Part shown: positions 1 to 9,946 of the stretch, piece by piece
Position numbering within the stretch: position 1 is the stretch's first letter
Layout of the letters: each line of letters starts with the position of its first letter
Source of the DNA: Corynebacterium zhongnanshanii
Lineage (GTDB): Bacteria > Actinomycetota > Actinomycetes > Mycobacteriales > Mycobacteriaceae
NCBI RefSeq assembly: GCF_014490575.1
Contig: NZ_CP061033.1
Span: forward strand, 1,364,001-1,428,000
Direction of reading: 5' to 3'
DNA: 64,000 nt
The notes under the pieces: model-generated
Told to the model about the DNA's origin: nothing
What the model saw: only the letters and a program-made list of their open reading frames with translations
Databases searched by the model: none
Made by a program: the position numbers and the translations under genes

Positions 1-1
1 G

Positions 2-184
2 TACAACGCCATCGGTGCTGTCTTGTGGGGCGCCGGCGTGGTGGGGCTCGGCGCCCTGTTGGGAGAGATTGACTTCGTCAAGAACAATATTGAAGCAATC
101 TTCCTGGTCATCGTGCTCGCCTCCGTCGTGCCTGCACTGTATGGCGTGATCCTTAAATGGTTCAAGAAGGAGAAGAAGGCCTAG
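2..184 (+). CDS. DedA family membrane protein, C-terminal end only
   Basis: The reading frame is open from the window edge to a TAG at 182-184 and gives the last 60 residues of a membrane protein. It begins YNAIGAVLWGAG, continues through a hydrophobic segment (IEAIFLVIVLASVVPALY) and ends in a basic tail KWFKKEKKA. The N-x-x-G-A-x-x-W pattern followed by a helix with a Pro near its end is typical of the C-terminal part of DedA/SNARE-associated (VTT domain) proteins, which are linked to phospholipid transport and envelope homeostasis. The start lies outside the window. It converges on thrB, and the junction carries a short tandem repeat. The family call rests on this tail only. Confidence 0.7.
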   Translation, partial: YNAIGAVLWGAGVVGLGALLGEIDFVKNNIEAIFLVIVLASVVPALYGVILKWFKKEKKA

Positions 185-245
185 TCCGGAAGGACGATGA
201 AGGCCTAGCCCGAAACGGGCGATGAAGGCCTAGCCCGAAACGGAT
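175..245. repeat. 25-bp tandem repeat, about three copies, between dedA and thrB stops
   Basis: Three adjacent copies start at 175, 199 and 224 with the core GAAGGCCTAGCCCGAAACGG; the first is diverged. Each copy contains GCCTAG, which is the Lys-Ala-stop end of dedA on the plus strand, and on the minus strand the CTAG that supplies the thrB stop. The short gap between the two convergent genes therefore looks like it grew by tandem duplication of their shared 3' end. Confidence 0.8.
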
Positions 246-1156
246 ACTTCCACGGGGCCCGCCACCTCTAACTCGAGGACGCGCATACCGCGCTGGCGGG
301 CCTCTTCCAGCAGTTCCGAGGCCACCGGCTTGGTGTCCAGCACCATCACGGTCGGGCCGGCTCCGGACAAAAACGCAGGATAGCCCAGGTTGCGCAGGCG
401 GTTGATCCACTCCGCGGTTACGGGCAGCACTTCCGCACGATACGTCTGGTGCATACGGTCGCGCGTTCCCTCAAGCAGCAGCGACGGGTCATCACGCAGA
501 GCCACGGTCATGACGGCGGTCCTGGAGACGTTGAACCGGGCGTCGAGGTGAGAAATGTCGCTCGGCAGCACCCGGCGCACGGCTTCGGTGGACGCGTGGA
601 AGTCAGGGACCAGGGCGGTGACCACGATGTCCGGGTGCACGTTAATCGGCGCGGCGAAGTACTGCGGCGCGGTGCGGCCGTCGATCGGCACATTCGTCCA
701 GCTGACTACGCCGGAGCCCAGGATGGATGCCGCGGCGTTATCCGGATGCCCCTCAAACGTGGAAGCGATCTGGACCATCTGCTGATCGGACAGGGTGTTG
801 CCCGCCAGCGCATTCGCCGCAGCTACACCGGCCACCGCAGCAGACGCCGAAGAACCCAGGCCACGAGACTGAGGAATGCTGTTCTGGCAACGCACCTTCA
901 GCCCCCGCACGCTCACGTCCGCGACCTTCAACGCCTCGCGTATCGCGCGCACCACCAGGTGGCGTTCATCCAGCGGAACCTCGCCGGCTCCCTCGCCGGT
1001 GACCTCCACCTCCAGGCCAGAGTCGATGACCTCCACCACCACGTGATCGTAGAGCCCCACCGCCAGGCCCAGGGTGTCGAACCCAGGGCCAAGATTGGCC
1101 GAGGACGCGGGAACCTTCACCGTCGCGGTGCGACCAACCGGAATCTCCGTGCTCAC
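230..1156 (-). CDS. thrB: Homoserine kinase
   Basis: 308 residues, the normal length for this GHMP-family kinase. ThrB phosphorylates L-homoserine with ATP, the committed step to threonine, in the cytoplasm. The N-terminal substrate motif [13 protein letters not shown] is near residues 15-27. The GHMP ATP-binding loop [13 protein letters not shown] is near residue 100, and the C-terminal [12 protein letters not shown] motif is present. It begins only 5 bases after the hom stop on the same strand, so hom-thrB is an operon, as in other corynebacteria. The C-terminus ends at the tandem repeat shared with dedA. Confidence 0.97.
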   Translation of the reverse strand: MSTEIPVGRTATVKVPASSANLGPGFDTLGLAVGLYDHVVVEVIDSGLEVEVTGEGAGEVPLDERHLVVRAIREALKVADVSVRGLKVRCQNSIPQSRGLGSSASAAVAGVAAANALAGNTLSDQQMVQIASTFEGHPDNAAASILGSGVVSWTNVPIDGRTAPQYFAAPINVHPDIVVTALVPDFHASTEAVRRVLPSDISHLDARFNVSRTAVMTVALRDDPSLLLEGTRDRMHQTYRAEVLPVTAEWINRLRNLGYPAFLSGAGPTVMVLDTKPVASELLEEARQRGMRVLELEVAGPVEVSVSG

Positions 1157-1161
1157 TGTGA

Positions 1162-2496
1162 TTAACCCTCCATGCGGATGACGGACCGGACAGCCTTCAC
1201 ACTCTCCAGCTGCTTGAAACGCTCCACCGTGGCCTCCAGGTCCGCCTCCTTGGCGTGGTGAGTGATGACCACCAGTCGAGCGCCTTCCTCCAGGCCCTCC
1301 TGGCGCACCGCGCGGATGGATACTCCCTGCTCAGAGAACACGTTGGACACCTCGGCCAGCACGCCCACCTTGTCGTCCACGTGCATGTCCACGTGGTAGC
1401 GGGTCAGCACATCGCCGAAGTCAGCGATGGGCAGACGCGCGTAGGTGGACTCGCCGGGTCCCCGGCCGCCGTGAACGATGTTGCGGGAAACTGCCACCAC
1501 ATCGCCCAATACTGCCGACGCCGTCGGTGCGCCTCCCGCACCATTGCCGTAGAACATCAGCCGTCCTGCCGATTCTGCCTCTACGAACACGGCGTTGTAG
1601 GACTCGTTGACGCTCGCCAGCGGGTGGGAGGTTGGGACCAGCGCGGGGTAGACGCGGGCGGACACGGACTCCTGGCCCTGCTCGTCCACCAGACGCTCAC
1701 AGATAGCGAGCAGCTTGATGGTGGAGTTGGCGGCCTTGGCTGCCTCAATGTCCTCCACCGTGATGGTGCGGATGCCTTCCGTGTGCACGTCGTCGGCGGT
1801 CACGCGGGTGTGGAACGCAAGGGACGCCAAGATGGCGGCCTTGGATGCCGCGTCGTAGCCGTCCACATCCGCGGAGGGGTCGGCCTCCGCGTAGCCCAGA
1901 GCGGTGGCCTCGGCCAGCATCTCCTCGTAAGAGGCGCCGCGGCTGTACATCGCGTCCAAGATGAAGTTGGTGGTGCCGTTGACCACACCAATGACGGTAT
2001 CGACCTTGTCACCAGCCAGGGACCGGCGCAGCGGTCCCACCACAGGGATGGCCGCGGCCACAGCGGCCTCGAAGAACAGGTCCACGCCCTGAGCCTCAGC
2101 AGCCTCGGACAGCTCCTCGGAATGCGCGGCGATCAGAGCCTTGTTGGCCGTCACCACAGCCTTTCCTGCGCGCAGAGCGGCCAGAACCACCTGGCGTGGA
2201 TAGTCAATACCACCGATGACCTCCACCACCAGATCAATGTCCTCGCGCTTGACCAACGACAGCGCGTCGTCGGTCAACAAGTCCTTCGACACACCGGGAC
2301 GCGGCTTCGACAAATCGGATACGGCAATACCGCGGACCTCGAGGTTTCCGCCGATGCGAGCAGCAAATTCATCCTTGCGCTCCTCCAACAGACGGAGCAC
2401 CTCCGTGCCGACGGTGCCCATGCCCAGAACAGCTACGCCAACGGTCGCGCCGGCGCCCTTGCCTGGCTTGAAGGTGGAAGTGGTTGTATCGGTCAT
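1162..2496 (-). CDS. hom: Homoserine dehydrogenase
   Basis: 444 residues. The enzyme reduces aspartate semialdehyde to homoserine with NAD(P)H, at the branch point to threonine, methionine and isoleucine. A Rossmann motif [13 protein letters not shown] lies near residue 22. The catalytic region is followed by NGTTNFILD and the family signature around [16 protein letters not shown] near residue 205. A C-terminal ACT domain (about residues 365-444) is the usual site of threonine feedback control. The start ATG has AAGGA 7 bases upstream. It is followed directly by thrB. Confidence 0.97.
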   Translation of the reverse strand: MTDTTTSTFKPGKGAGATVGVAVLGMGTVGTEVLRLLEERKDEFAARIGGNLEVRGIAVSDLSKPRPGVSKDLLTDDALSLVKREDIDLVVEVIGGIDYPRQVVLAALRAGKAVVTANKALIAAHSEELSEAAEAQGVDLFFEAAVAAAIPVVGPLRRSLAGDKVDTVIGVVNGTTNFILDAMYSRGASYEEMLAEATALGYAEADPSADVDGYDAASKAAILASLAFHTRVTADDVHTEGIRTITVEDIEAAKAANSTIKLLAICERLVDEQGQESVSARVYPALVPTSHPLASVNESYNAVFVEAESAGRLMFYGNGAGGAPTASAVLGDVVAVSRNIVHGGRGPGESTYARLPIADFGDVLTRYHVDMHVDDKVGVLAEVSNVFSEQGVSIRAVRQEGLEEGARLVVITHHAKEADLEATVERFKQLESVKAVRSVIRMEG

Positions 2497-2532
2497 GTTT
2501 CATCCTTGGGGGTTGTTAATGGAACTGCTTAA

Positions 2533-2538
2533 AGTGTA
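2533..2538 (-). promoter_or_regulatory. Possible -10 element for hom-thrB
   Basis: On the minus strand TACACT (TANNNT type) lies about 36 bases before the hom ATG, in the 107-bp gap after lysA. No convincing -35 is visible. This suggests hom-thrB can be transcribed separately from lysA. Confidence 0.35.
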
Positions 2539-2603
2539 GGCCATTGCACGCACACACGCGCGCCCGGGATCGAACTGTTCTACTCGATGCTTAGAATCGA
2601 TGA

Positions 2604-4001
2604 TTAGAACACATCCAAGCTTAAGATGTCCTCCAGCGTCTCCCGGCGAACCATCACGCGCGCCTGCCCATCTTTAATGGCAATGATCGGCGGGCGCAGC
2701 ATCATGTTGTAACGCGAGGCCATGGAATAGCAATAGGCGCCGGTGGCGCCAACCATGATCAAATCGCCCACCTGCACATCATCGGGAACCTGGGCGTCGT
2801 TAATAAGGATATCCCCGGACTCACAGTGCGATCCCACGATGCGAGTGGGGATCACACGGCCAGAGACCTCGCGGTTGACCACGCGGAAATCATATTCGGC
2901 CTGGTAAAGCGCGGGGCGGATATTGTCGCTCATACCGCCATCCACGGAGATGTAGCGGCGAGACAGCTTGGTGTTGACCGGCACGTCCTTCACGGTGCCC
3001 ACGCGATAAAGGGTCACCATCGACGGACCAGCGATCGCGCGGCCGGGCTCCACGTTCAAATTCGGGTATGGAACACCGGCCTCCTTCGCAGCCTCGGCCA
3101 CCTTGTTCTTCAGGTCCTCGGCAACCACCGCCACATTCAACGGCTCCTGATCCGCGGTGTAGGCAATGCCGTAACCGCCGCCCAGGTCCAGGGTGTCCAG
3201 GGACGCGGTGGCGTCGGCGGGCAGCTCATCCAGCAGCTGGGACCAGAATCCCAGCAGGCGCTCGGCCGCCAGCGCAAAACCGGAGGCTTCGAACACCTGG
3301 GAACCCACGTGGCAGTGCAAGCCGCGCAGGCGCAGCCCCGGCGCCGCGGCCGTCCGCACGGCAGCGTCGTGCGCCACCCCGGCGGCCAAGGAGAATCCGA
3401 ACTTCTGATCCTCATGGCTGGTGGCGATGAACTCGTGGGTGTCCACGTGCACGCCAGGGGTCACGCGGATCAGCACATCCTGCGTGCGCTGGTGCTGCTG
3501 CGCCAACGCAGAGAGCCGGTCGATCTCCTGAAGGGAATCCACCACGATCAACTCCGCGCCGCTGGTGATCGCCAGAGAGAGGAACTCATCCGACTTGTTG
3601 TTGCCGTGCACCGTGATGCGGTCGGCGGGGAACTCCGCGGCCAAGGCCAGCGCCAACTCACCCTGGGACGCCACGTCCAACGCCAGGCCTTCTTCCTTCA
3701 CCCAGCGAGCAATCTCGCGGGTGAGCAGGGCCTTAGACGCGTAGTGCACGCGCTCTCCACCGTCGAACGCCTCGGCGAGTGCGCGGCATCGGCCGCGGAA
3801 ATCATCCTCGTTGATTACGAAGGCACTGGTGCCGTACTCCTCGGCGATGTCCGTCAGGTCCACGCCCGCGATGGACACGGACCCCTGCGGGGTGCGCACG
3901 GTGTCCACGGGGTAGACCGCCTCAGGAATGCGGTTGAACTCCGCAGCTGAGGAAATCTTCTGCTTCAGGGGTTCAGAGTGCAAGTGAGTTTCAGGATCCA
4001 T
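2604..4001 (-). CDS. lysA: Diaminopimelate decarboxylase
   Basis: 465 residues, a fold-type III PLP enzyme that decarboxylates meso-diaminopimelate to L-lysine, the last step of the pathway. The PLP lysine sits in [16 protein letters not shown] near residue 87. Also visible are a conserved HVGSQ motif, the glycine-rich phosphate-binding [11 protein letters not shown], and CESGDI with the active-site Cys contributed across the dimer. It lies 71 bases after argS, matching the argS-lysA arrangement of C. glutamicum. The ATG at 4001 has no strong ribosome site, so the exact start is less sure. Confidence 0.97.
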   Translation of the reverse strand: MDPETHLHSEPLKQKISSAAEFNRIPEAVYPVDTVRTPQGSVSIAGVDLTDIAEEYGTSAFVINEDDFRGRCRALAEAFDGGERVHYASKALLTREIARWVKEEGLALDVASQGELALALAAEFPADRITVHGNNKSDEFLSLAITSGAELIVVDSLQEIDRLSALAQQHQRTQDVLIRVTPGVHVDTHEFIATSHEDQKFGFSLAAGVAHDAAVRTAAAPGLRLRGLHCHVGSQVFEASGFALAAERLLGFWSQLLDELPADATASLDTLDLGGGYGIAYTADQEPLNVAVVAEDLKNKVAEAAKEAGVPYPNLNVEPGRAIAGPSMVTLYRVGTVKDVPVNTKLSRRYISVDGGMSDNIRPALYQAEYDFRVVNREVSGRVIPTRIVGSHCESGDILINDAQVPDDVQVGDLIMVGATGAYCYSMASRYNMMLRPPIIAIKDGQARVMVRRETLEDILSLDVF

Positions 4002-4072
4002 AGGACGTCCATTGCTTTCTACATACGATTTTCTACCGACGTTGTTCTACATGCTTGTGCTACATGCGTGGT

Positions 4073-5725
4073 CTACATGCGCTCTGGTGCAGTCACGCCC
4101 ACCAATGTCAGCGCGTTGGCAAGGGTCTGGCGGGTCGCTGCGGCCAGGGCCAGGCGAGCGCCCGTGATGGGGGTCGCCTCTTCGTCGGACTTCGGCAGGA
4201 TCTGGCACGCATCGTAGAAACGGTGGAACGTGCCCGCCAGCTGCTCTGCGTAACGCGCCACGCGGTGCGGTTCGCGCAGCTCAGCGGCGGACTGAACGAC
4301 CTCCGGGAACTCGCCCAAGGTGCGAATCAAATCTCCCTCACGCTCGTGGGTCAGCAGCGACAAATCTGCGTCGTCATATCCGACGCCCAGCTCACTCGCC
4401 TTCCGGGCAATCGAACACAGGCGAGCGTGCCCGTATTGCACATAGAACACTGGGTTATCGCTGGACTGGGATGCCCACAGATCCATGTCGATATCCAGGG
4501 TGGAGTCCACGGAGCTGCGGATCAGCGAGTAGCGGGCGGCGTCCACGCCGATCATTTCCACCAGGTCATCCAGCGTGATGACGGTTCCTGCGCGCTTGGA
4601 CATGCGCACGGCCTTACCGTCCTTGACCAGGTTCACCATCTGGCCGATGAGGACCTCCACCTGGTTGGCGTCGTAACCCAGTGCGGCGGCAGCGGCCTTC
4701 AGGCGCGCGATGTAGCCGTGGTGGTCCGCGCCCAGCATGTAGATGCACAGGTCGTGGCCACGTTCGATCTTGTTGGCGATGTAGGCGATGTCACCGGCGA
4801 TGTAGGCGGCGTCGCCATCAGACTTGATGACCACGCGGTCCTTGTCGTCGCCGAAGTTGGTGGAGCGCAGCCACCAGGCACCGTCTTGTTCATAGAGGTT
4901 GCCGTTGCCCTTCAGGGTGTCCACGGCCTTGTCCACGGCGCCGGATTCGAACAGGGAGTTTTCGTGGAAGTAGACATCAAATTCCGTGCCGAACTCCGCG
5001 AGGGTGCGCTTGATGTGCGCGAACATGAGCTCCACGCCTTCGGCGCGGAACAGTTCCAGCATGTCCTCGTCACCCAGGGTGTTCCACTCGGGGTGTGCCG
5101 TGGTGACCTGCTGGGCGATGTCCTGGATGTAGTCGCCGCCGTAGCCGTCCTCAGGCGTGGGGTTGCTTTGGGCTGCCGCGAGAAGGGACTTGGCGAAGCG
5201 ATTGATCTGCGCGCCGTGGTCGTTGAAGTAGTACTCGCGTGTGACTTTGGCGCCGCGGGCGCTGAGCACCCGGCCCAGGGAATCGCCGACGGCTGCCCAG
5301 CGGGTTCCGCCGAGGTGGATGGGGCCGGTGGGGTTGGCGGAGACGAATTCCAGGTTAATGGTGCTGCCGGCGAAGTCATCTCCGTGTCCGAAGGTGTCCC
5401 CTGCCTTCAAGATCTCTTCCACAATTTTGCCTTGGGCTGCGGCTGCCAGGCGGATGTTGATGAAGCCGGGGCCTGCTACGGAGGCTTCGGTGATTCCGTC
5501 GTTGCCACTCAAGTCCTCGACGAGCCACGTGGCCAGTTCGCGTGGGTTCGTGCCGGCCTTTTTCGCGACCTGCATGGCGATGTTGGTGGCGTAGTCACCG
5601 TGCTCGGGGTTGCGGGGGCGTTCCACGGTTGCGGCGTGGGGAACAACGGAGCTGTCCAGATCGTGGCTGTTCAGGACCGCGCGGGTGGTTTCGGTGATGA
5701 GATTTGAGAGTTCAGCTGGAGTCAC
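4073..5725 (-). CDS. argS: Arginyl-tRNA synthetase
   Basis: Charges tRNA-Arg with arginine in the cytoplasm. The class I HIGH motif appears as HLGG after [10 protein letters not shown] (about residue 130), the KMSKS equivalent as VRMSKRAGT, and the C-terminal anticodon-binding helices are present. I set the start at the GTG at 5725 (MTPAELSNL), which gives 550 residues. Upstream in-frame TTG codons at 5734 and 5737 are alternatives. TATTGT (TANNNT) lies 8 bases before the GTG and would fit a leaderless mRNA. A tRNA-Arg gene diverges upstream. Confidence 0.95.
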   Translation of the reverse strand: MTPAELSNLITETTRAVLNSHDLDSSVVPHAATVERPRNPEHGDYATNIAMQVAKKAGTNPRELATWLVEDLSGNDGITEASVAGPGFINIRLAAAAQGKIVEEILKAGDTFGHGDDFAGSTINLEFVSANPTGPIHLGGTRWAAVGDSLGRVLSARGAKVTREYYFNDHGAQINRFAKSLLAAAQSNPTPEDGYGGDYIQDIAQQVTTAHPEWNTLGDEDMLELFRAEGVELMFAHIKRTLAEFGTEFDVYFHENSLFESGAVDKAVDTLKGNGNLYEQDGAWWLRSTNFGDDKDRVVIKSDGDAAYIAGDIAYIANKIERGHDLCIYMLGADHHGYIARLKAAAAALGYDANQVEVLIGQMVNLVKDGKAVRMSKRAGTVITLDDLVEMIGVDAARYSLIRSSVDSTLDIDMDLWASQSSDNPVFYVQYGHARLCSIARKASELGVGYDDADLSLLTHEREGDLIRTLGEFPEVVQSAAELREPHRVARYAEQLAGTFHRFYDACQILPKSDEEATPITGARLALAAATRQTLANALTLVGVTAPERM

Positions 5726-5727
5726 GG

Positions 5728-5755
5728 TTATCAACAATATCAGTCATGCTAGACT
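5728..5755 (+). promoter_or_regulatory. Probable promoter of tRNA-Arg
   Basis: TTATCA (5728-5733) and TAGACT (5750-5755) are separated by 16 bases and lie about 30 bases upstream of the tRNA. The region overlaps the argS promoter and start on the other strand. Confidence 0.4.
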
Positions 5756-5785
5756 GTCTTCTCGTAGCCATACAGTTGGTTGCTT

Positions 5786-5858
5786 GCCCTCGTAGCTCAG
5801 GGGATAGAGCACTGGTTTCCGGTACCAGGGGTCGGACGTTCGAATCGTCTCGGGGGCA
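5786..5858 (+). tRNA. tRNA-Arg (anticodon CCG)
   Basis: A full cloverleaf can be folded. The acceptor GCCCTCG pairs with CGGGGGC with one G-U pair. The D arm contains AGCTCAGGGGATAGAGC, the anticodon stem is CTGGT/ACCAG with loop TTCCGGT (anticodon CCG), and the T arm contains GTTCGAATC. CCA is not encoded. It reads CGG codons. Confidence 0.95.
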
Positions 5859-5870
5859 CACTTTTTATCA

Positions 5871-5914
5871 GGGTGTGCGCGCACCATGCAGGTGCGTGCA
5901 CACCCCTTGTTTTT
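5871..5914 (+). terminator. Rho-independent terminator after tRNA-Arg
   Basis: A 15-bp stem (5871-5885 with 5891-5905, one G-U pair) with loop ATGCA is followed by TTGTTTTT. It also sits at the 3' end of the convergent SbcC-like gene and may act on both strands, although the minus-strand side lacks a clean U-run. Confidence 0.8.
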
Positions 5915-8753
5915 ACTCCCCGTGCGCTGCGACGGCGGATCGGTCACTTTTCGCCTGGTCGATGCTGATGGTGTATGCCCCGGCCACCGACGAGAACCTG
6001 CGTGCATCACAGGTGGTCACGATGATCTGGTGCTCCTTGCCCATCAGGGCCAGCACCGCGTTCATGTTCTCTGTGCGGAACTCATCGGTGTATCCCAGCG
6101 TGTCATCCAGGAAGATGGGGACGGACTCTCCCCTACCCATGAGGCTTGCGGCGGCAAGCCTGTAGAGCATGGCGATCTGTTCCGTGGCACCTCCCGACAG
6201 CTGATCGAGGGCTATTCCCTCCCCATTCATGATTCTCTTGGTCACAGACAGGTCCTGCCCCAACTCGAAGGTCACGCCTGTACCAAAGATTCGTTTGGCC
6301 AGTGAAGTGAACTCGTCCAGGAACGGGGCCTGGTACTGAACCATCACGTCCTCGTAGGCCTGGTCGAACAGCTCCACCAGTAGGTTGGCTGCCTCGGCTT
6401 GGCTTTCGGCTGAATGCACGGACTGTCGCAGGTGTTCATAGCGCGCTTCCGCTTCCTGAACGTCTTCCGCGGTTCCACCCGCGCTGTCGATTTCGTGGCG
6501 TGCGATGTCGATAGAGCGCTCTTCCTCGCGCTCTCGACGGTCCACGTCGCGCAGCGCCTGACGTTTGCCGTTGACCTTGGACGCCAGCATCTCTGGCGAG
6601 TCCACCCCGTCCACGGAGGACTCTACCTGTTGCTTGTTCTGTACAGCTGTGTCCAGGGCAGCGCTCGCTTCCGCAATGCGCGCCTCCAGGTCATCATCGC
6701 TCAGTGCCTCCCGTGCGGCGGCAAGATCCTGAGTGCGCAATTCCAGGGCGCTACGCACGGTGGCATACTCGCTTTCTGCCTTCGACTGTGCGGCCTCGCA
6801 CCGCTCCACAGCGCTGTTGTCCGCCCGCTCTGCGTCATCAATGCGCTCACGAAGATCCTTGATCCACTGCTCATCGAAGAACTCACGGGAGCGAAGCTCC
6901 TCCAGGTTCAGATCTGGAGACTCCGCCTGGTGAGCATAGTTGTCGTGCTCTAGGCTAAGCATGCGCTCAGCGGTCGCAACCGTGTCGTGCGCCTGGCGGT
7001 GTTGCGCCTCCAGTTCCTCAAGCTCCTGTTGGCGCTGTGCCAGGGATGCTGATCCTAGAAGCTCACGTAGATCCCCCATCACCTCATCCAGCTGCGCGGT
7101 AAGCGCAGCTCGCCGTGTAGCGCTCTGCCTCACCTCCTCGACCACGCGCGCACATGCTTCGCCAGAGGTAAGTGGCTCCTCCAGGTGGATTCCCGCTTTC
7201 TTGAGGCTGGCCACCAACCGATCGTGAGCAAAGTGAACGCTCTCCTCCAGGTCTTCGGCGTGGCCAGCCGGCGCGACGGTGACACGGTAGTCGCCCAGGG
7301 TGAAGGTTCTCCGCGAACCTACGGTGATGTCCACTCCATCATCGCCGAGGGGCCAGTCACGATCGCCGTCGCCGACTGTCGCTCCCGCTGGGCCCTCGAT
7401 GTGGACGGTCGTGGCGGCGGCGTCCCGGCGTGCGGTGCTCACTGTGAAGTCATGCGCCCTCTCCTGGATCTCGGACAGGATGTCCGAGGCCACAGGAAGC
7501 TCGTCAATGCGCTGTGTCAGTTCAATGCGCTGACGATCAAGGGATGTCGCTGCGTCTACCTTCTGCGCCACGTCATCGCGCCGCTGGGCACACCGGGTTG
7601 CATCGGTTCGTGCCCGCAAGAGTTCTCGCAAGGCTTGGGCCACGTTCAACTCCACGCGGATGCTTTTCAAGGAGCTGCGTTGCGCTTCCCGTGCACGCTT
7701 CTCTGCGTCCGTGGCCTTGGTGGCCTCCTGCAGCTTCACGTCCAGTGCTGCAAGTGCGCGGGTATGGGAGTCAATCTCCTCGACCAACGCACGGCGTTTG
7801 TTCTGGACAGATCGGGCTTCATCGACCGCAGACTGCGCCGCAGTGACCTGTTCTGCAGCCTGCGCCAATTCTCGTTCTTTGCTCTGTGCCTGCTCCAGCA
7901 ACTGTTCCAGTTCCTGGAGACGCTGCGTCAGCTTCTGTTTCTCTTCAGCAAGATTCTTGAGCGATAGCGTTGCTCGCTGAATGGTCTCCGCGTGCCGTTG
8001 AGCTTCACTCATGCGTTCACGAGCGGTGTGCAATGCCTGTTCTGCCTCGGCGAGCTCGTCGACGTGAGCTTTAAAAGCCTTCGTGTACGTGTTGGTCGAT
8101 TTCGGTGTGAAGTATTTTCCCCGAACTTCGCGCGCACGATCAATGAGTTGTTGGGTGTCAGCGTCCATCGCCACATCAGCCACGGAAGGTGCGGCAGCTT
8201 CCTCGGTAGTGCTCGCACGGCCGATAGCCTGGCTCAGGCTGTTGTGCTTAAACAACTCCTCGATGCGCAAAATGTCGCCCTGCTTCACGCTCATGGAACT
8301 GCGCAAGGATTCATCGGAATAGGAGGACAGAATCGTTTGAAAGCGATTAATGGCCTCCACTCCCGTCACGTTCTCAACGTGGGGTGCATCCACCCGGAGT
8401 TCCGCCTTGGATTTCTTGCCGGCGAACACCCGGCGATAGGTGAGGTGATAGGGGCCGATCTGCAGTGTGGCTTGCACATCGGGCTGCTCGTCCCGAGATA
8501 CGGGTCTTAAGGCCTTCACGTCGGCCTTTTGTGATGTCAGCGCGCTGCCCGCCAAGAGTTGGTGGAAGGCCTCGATAATGGTTGACTTTCCTGTTTCGTT
8601 ATCGCCATGAATAACGGTCACGCCGGTGGCCTGCGGACGGACGATGAGGTGGTCAATGGCCTTTACATTCTTCAGCTGGATTTCCTCCACGCGCAAGGCC
8701 GGGTGAAGTCCGCTAGTTCTATCCTTTTCGGGCTGGTCGACAGAGGGGTTCAT
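5913..8753 (-). CDS. SbcC/Rad50-like SMC ATPase
   Basis: 946 residues. The N-terminal Walker A GDNETGKST is near residue 50. Long Gln/Glu/Ala-rich coiled coils run from about 220-420 and 530-780. The C-terminal signature LDQLSGGATEQIA and Walker B FLDDTLGYTDE are near residues 850-885. The family joins a nuclease partner to process DNA ends. The mid-section has no CxxC zinc hook; instead a Gly-rich beta-like insert lies around residues 425-480, as in actinobacterial AAA proteins of the Rv1278 type. Its ATG overlaps the stop of the SbcD-like gene by 4 bases, so the two are translationally coupled partners. Confidence 0.88.
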   Translation of the reverse strand: MNPSVDQPEKDRTSGLHPALRVEEIQLKNVKAIDHLIVRPQATGVTVIHGDNETGKSTIIEAFHQLLAGSALTSQKADVKALRPVSRDEQPDVQATLQIGPYHLTYRRVFAGKKSKAELRVDAPHVENVTGVEAINRFQTILSSYSDESLRSSMSVKQGDILRIEELFKHNSLSQAIGRASTTEEAAAPSVADVAMDADTQQLIDRAREVRGKYFTPKSTNTYTKAFKAHVDELAEAEQALHTARERMSEAQRHAETIQRATLSLKNLAEEKQKLTQRLQELEQLLEQAQSKERELAQAAEQVTAAQSAVDEARSVQNKRRALVEEIDSHTRALAALDVKLQEATKATDAEKRAREAQRSSLKSIRVELNVAQALRELLRARTDATRCAQRRDDVAQKVDAATSLDRQRIELTQRIDELPVASDILSEIQERAHDFTVSTARRDAAATTVHIEGPAGATVGDGDRDWPLGDDGVDITVGSRRTFTLGDYRVTVAPAGHAEDLEESVHFAHDRLVASLKKAGIHLEEPLTSGEACARVVEEVRQSATRRAALTAQLDEVMGDLRELLGSASLAQRQQELEELEAQHRQAHDTVATAERMLSLEHDNYAHQAESPDLNLEELRSREFFDEQWIKDLRERIDDAERADNSAVERCEAAQSKAESEYATVRSALELRTQDLAAAREALSDDDLEARIAEASAALDTAVQNKQQVESSVDGVDSPEMLASKVNGKRQALRDVDRREREEERSIDIARHEIDSAGGTAEDVQEAEARYEHLRQSVHSAESQAEAANLLVELFDQAYEDVMVQYQAPFLDEFTSLAKRIFGTGVTFELGQDLSVTKRIMNGEGIALDQLSGGATEQIAMLYRLAAASLMGRGESVPIFLDDTLGYTDEFRTENMNAVLALMGKEHQIIVTTCDARRFSSVAGAYTISIDQAKSDRSAVAAHGE

Positions 8754-9946
8754 CGCTCCGTCACCTTCATTTCTTGGGAGAGCTTGTACAGCAGGTTCAG
8801 CGCGTCGCTGGCTCGCGTGTCTCCTGCGTCGATCAATTCCGCCAGGCGGTGTGCCACGGTTCCTGCGATGCCGTCACCGAAGGCCTCTCCGCTCAGCTCC
8901 TCGTCGCTGGGGCGGGTGTAGAGGGACCACGTTCTGGTGCGGCGATACAGGGCTGCAAACTTGGGCGCCGTCTGTTCTGCCATGGAATCCAGCCAGGCGT
9001 AGGTATCCACATCCACCACTCCCGACAGTGAATATTTCACCGAGGTCTGGGCCTTATTGGGGAGGGCTTTTAATGTTTCGATGAAACGTTCAGCGTCCTG
9101 CCTATTGTTGACCTCTGCACTGAGCGCCTGAAACGCCCACTGGCCGATGGTGATCTCTCGGACTGCGACGTCTGCTGGGTGGGATGGATCCTCCACGGTG
9201 ATGTCCACGATCAGTGCTTTGCCTGAATTGGACTCTCCGCCACCATCGGACTCTCGGTAGTCCGTCACCTCGGGCGAGCCGGAGTACCAGATCACACCAT
9301 CCTGGTCGAGCTGCATTGCGGAGTGGGTATCACCGAGGGCGATGTAGTCCACCACACGGCGCCGGTAGGCCTCCTCGGCTCGCGCAATGTCGATGTGCTC
9401 GGGCTCTGGAGTTCCGAAGGCAATGGCCGCACCATGGCCCACCAGAACCGTGATGGTGGAATCTTGAGGTGCTGTGAGAGTATCCAACGCCTGACCCACC
9501 AAGTCCACATTCACATGGCGGGAACGCATGGGTGCTCCCACGATCCGGGCGGCTCCCTCCCCCAAGCGCTCCAGCTGAATCGGCGTGGAGTCAACCAGTA
9601 CCGTCACATTCTTGAGCTGTTGGATCCCGTCGGTGCGATAGATGCTGGCGGCGTCCAAAGGATCGTGGTTGCCCGGAAGGAGAAACACGGGCAGCTCTGC
9701 GTCCTCCAGGATGTCCAGCGCACGCTGGTACACCTCGGGCTTGAGGAAGTTGTTATCAAAGACATCCCCTGCCACAACCACCGCATCGCACTGTTGCGCC
9801 TCGGCTTCGGCGAGAACTCTTTTCACAGCGACCAGGCGGTCATAGGTGTATCGGGGGCGTGCTTCCTCACCCAAGAAACTGGGCGACATGCCCAATTGCC
9901 AATCTGAGGTGTGCAGGATGCGGAGGTGGTTGGCGTGTGTGCTCAC
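8750..9946 (-). CDS. SbcD/Mre11-like DNA repair exonuclease (metallophosphoesterase)
   Basis: 398 residues with the calcineurin-like phosphoesterase motifs in order: HTSDWQLG (near residue 11), AGDVFDNN, LPGNHDPLD, VGHGA and LGDTHSAMQ. These would bind two metal ions for nuclease activity. The partner is the SbcC-like ATPase that starts at its stop codon. The start is GTG at 9946, inside GTGA that is also the TGA stop of the SWIM protein gene. It belongs to a four-gene operon in which every junction overlaps. Confidence 0.9.
   Translation of the reverse strand: MSTHANHLRILHTSDWQLGMSPSFLGEEARPRYTYDRLVAVKRVLAEAEAQQCDAVVVAGDVFDNNFLKPEVYQRALDILEDAELPVFLLPGNHDPLDAASIYRTDGIQQLKNVTVLVDSTPIQLERLGEGAARIVGAPMRSRHVNVDLVGQALDTLTAPQDSTITVLVGHGAAIAFGTPEPEHIDIARAEEAYRRRVVDYIALGDTHSAMQLDQDGVIWYSGSPEVTDYRESDGGGESNSGKALIVDITVEDPSHPADVAVREITIGQWAFQALSAEVNNRQDAERFIETLKALPNKAQTSVKYSLSGVVDVDTYAWLDSMAEQTAPKFAALYRRTRTWSLYTRPSDEELSGEAFGDGIAGTVAHRLAELIDAGDTRASDALNLLYKLSQEMKVTER

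Noticed and set aside
175..245. CRISPR repeat
   Set aside because: Tandem units without spacers.
1255..2532. Plus-strand frame over hom
   Set aside because: Shadow of homoserine dehydrogenase.
2560..2610. Terminator between lysA and hom
   Set aside because: GTTCTA/TAGAAC and TCGAT/ATCGA arms are short, imperfectly nested and have no U-run.
4055..5707. Long plus-strand frame over argS
   Set aside because: Shadow of argS; low-complexity composition and no motif.
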